A DNA stretch of 5,512 nt, from assembly GCA_937996825.1 (NCBI GenBank), contig CALKUJ010000378.1, positions 1-5,512 on the forward strand. The letters are read 5' to 3'. This DNA comes from an uncultured Polynucleobacter sp. Its GTDB lineage: Bacteria; Pseudomonadota; Gammaproteobacteria; Burkholderiales; Burkholderiaceae. The notes under the pieces are model-generated. The model had not been told where the DNA came from. It saw only the letters and a list, made by a program, of their open reading frames with translations, and did not search any database. The first letter of the stretch is position 1, and each line of letters opens with the position of its first letter. Below, one piece after another: positions 4,312 to 5,512 of the stretch. The position numbers and the translations under genes are program-made.

Positions 4312-5512
4312 GTGGATCTACTAGATCAAACATTTAGACGTGTCACTCGTGCCTTCACGCGCTGGCCTTTACAGGCGGTCGGGAGTGCACTTTTAGTCGT
4401 TTCTCTGTGGGTGGTGCTGTACACCTATGAGTCGAGTGAGCATGTTGTTTTTCAATACGCCACAGAGAGTGCGCAGGAGCATGCTGAGTCGGTTACTCAA
4501 TTTCGTAATTTTTATGCGCAAGAGCTAGTGCCGCGTGCCATGCGTGCGGGTGTTGCCGTGACGCATGACTACAAAACACGTGATAACGCATTGCCTTTGC
4601 CTGCGACGTTGACCATTGAGTTGGGACACTACATGTCGCAAGTGGATGGCGGCACGCAAGTCAGGCTATACAGCGATCTGCCTTTTCCATGGCGTGCAGG
4701 CGAAAGGGCATTAGATGACTTTCAAAAGCAAGCCTTGGCACATTTAAAAGCGAATCCTGAGCAGCCTTTTGTCCGTGAAGAAATTTTGAATGGTCAGCGT
4801 GTGCTGCGATATGCCCAAGCTGATCGAATGCTGTCAGGTTGCGTGTCTTGTCACAACCACTACAAAGAATCGCCGAAGACTGACTGGAAAGTCGGCGATG
4901 TTCGTGGTGCACTGGAAGTTGTTTTACCCGTGTCGCAGTGGCAATCTGCCACAACGGATGTTTTGACCCGAACGTTCACTGTGCTGTTAGTAATGTTATT
5001 GGGTGGATTACTTTTGGTTTGGTTGTCGGTGCAAAGAATTCGAGCTTCTTTGATGGTCGCGCGTGAGTTGTCTGCGCAGCGCCAAGAGGCGATTCAGCAG
5101 TTGAACCAAGAAATCTCCGAGCGTCGATTGGTTGAACAAGAGTTGCGATTGAGTGAAAGCAAGCTCAACAGTATCTTTGCTTCAGTTCCTGAAGCTATCG
5201 TGGTTGCCGATGCCCGTGGTCGCATCGTGCAATGCAACGTGGCTACTGCCGAAATTTTTGGCTTCGGCTTGAATGAGTTGGCAGGAAAAAACATCAATAT
5301 GCTGATGCAGTCGCAAGAGCGGGATGTGCATGATGGTTACCTCAAAACCTATGAGCAGACAGGGCGCAAACGGTTGATGAATGAGCCGCGTGTGGTGCAG
5401 GGGATGCGCAAAGATGGCACATTGTTTCCAGTCCGTGTAACAGTGAGCGAAACACGCGTCGATGACGCGCATTTTTTCATTGGTGTGATGCAAGATTTCA
5501 CATCGATTCAAA
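4312..5512 (+). CDS. Membrane sensor with haem-c Tll0287-like (DUF3365) domain and FixL-like PAS domain (3' end outside window)
   Basis: The first 400 residues of a transmembrane signalling protein. Order: cytoplasmic basic N-terminus; TM1 about 20-39; periplasmic domain 40-221 with family landmarks of the Tll0287-like/DUF3365 fold (THDYKTRDNALPLPATL at 84-100, RLYSDLPFPWR at 118-128, the haem-c motif C177-V-S-C180-H181, SPKTDWKVGDVRGALEV at 187-203); TM2 about 222-241; a helical, probably coiled-coil linker 242-282; then a PAS domain from about 283. In the PAS domain H340 (HDGYL) aligns with the FixL proximal haem histidine and R360 with FixL Arg220. The output domain, kinase or GGDEF, lies beyond the window. 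GTG 4312 is chosen because an in-frame stop lies at 4288, there is no in-frame ATG before TM1, and later starts would lose TM1. No good Shine-Dalgarno is visible. It is divergent from the repeat gene. Confidence 0.88.
   Translation, partial: MDLLDQTFRRVTRAFTRWPLQAVGSALLVVSLWVVLYTYESSEHVVFQYATESAQEHAESVTQFRNFYAQELVPRAMRAGVAVTHDYKTRDNALPLPATLTIELGHYMSQVDGGTQVRLYSDLPFPWRAGERALDDFQKQALAHLKANPEQPFVREEILNGQRVLRYAQADRMLSGCVSCHNHYKESPKTDWKVGDVRGALEVVLPVSQWQSATTDVLTRTFTVLLVMLLGGLLLVWLSVQRIRASLMVARELSAQRQEAIQQLNQEISERRLVEQELRLSESKLNSIFASVPEAIVVADARGRIVQCNVATAEIFGFGLNELAGKNINMLMQSQERDVHDGYLKTYEQTGRKRLMNEPRVVQGMRKDGTLFPVRVTVSETRVDDAHFFIGVMQDFTSIQ

Noticed and set aside
4661..5511. Minus-strand open frames (4661-4954, 5094-5297, 5182-5511)
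   Set aside because: They are antisense to the sensor gene, whose own translation shows TM segments, CxxCH and PAS motifs; the antisense products show nothing recognisable.

Overview
The window looks like a betaproteobacterial chromosome segment, most likely Burkholderiales/Comamonadaceae (a freshwater Limnohabitans- or Rhodoferax-type organism). This is inferred from the style of the Mrp/ApbC C-terminus at the left edge and from moderate GC with an AT-rich intergenic region. I could not run a search, so the assignment is an inference. It holds two partial genes at the edges and one very large complete gene between them. I found no tRNA, rRNA, CRISPR array or insertion sequence.

Layout. Positions 1-353 (+) are the 3' end of an Mrp/ApbC-family iron-sulfur carrier ATPase, including its CxxC cluster-binding motif. 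Only 12 bases later, and convergent with it, ends a 1242-residue protein on the minus strand (366-4094). Apart from a 35-residue head and a 10-residue tail, that protein is an uninterrupted array of 150 eight-residue units of the type L-[ST]-x-x-Q-[IVL]-x-A. By hand alignment the units fall into a 17-unit (136-residue, 408-bp) higher-order repeat over most of the array. I recognise no named family or function for it. Its start is reset to the ATG at 4094, which has a strong Shine-Dalgarno. About 30 bp upstream is a well-spaced sigma-54 (-24/-12) promoter, and further upstream a perfect 14-bp palindrome lies where an enhancer-binding protein would be expected to bind.

The 217-bp intergenic region (4095-4311) separates the repeat gene from a divergent gene beginning at GTG 4312 (+), which runs off the right edge. 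That gene encodes a membrane sensor: TM helix, periplasmic Tll0287-like (DUF3365) domain with a CxxCH haem-c motif, second TM helix, signalling coiled coil, then a PAS domain resembling the FixL haem-PAS. The output domain lies outside the window.

How the genes fit together. The Mrp gene is probably unrelated housekeeping. The repeat protein and the redox/gas-type sensor share a divergent control region, so a regulatory link is possible but unproven. The repeat protein, with its superperiod and sigma-54 promoter, is the most unusual content here.
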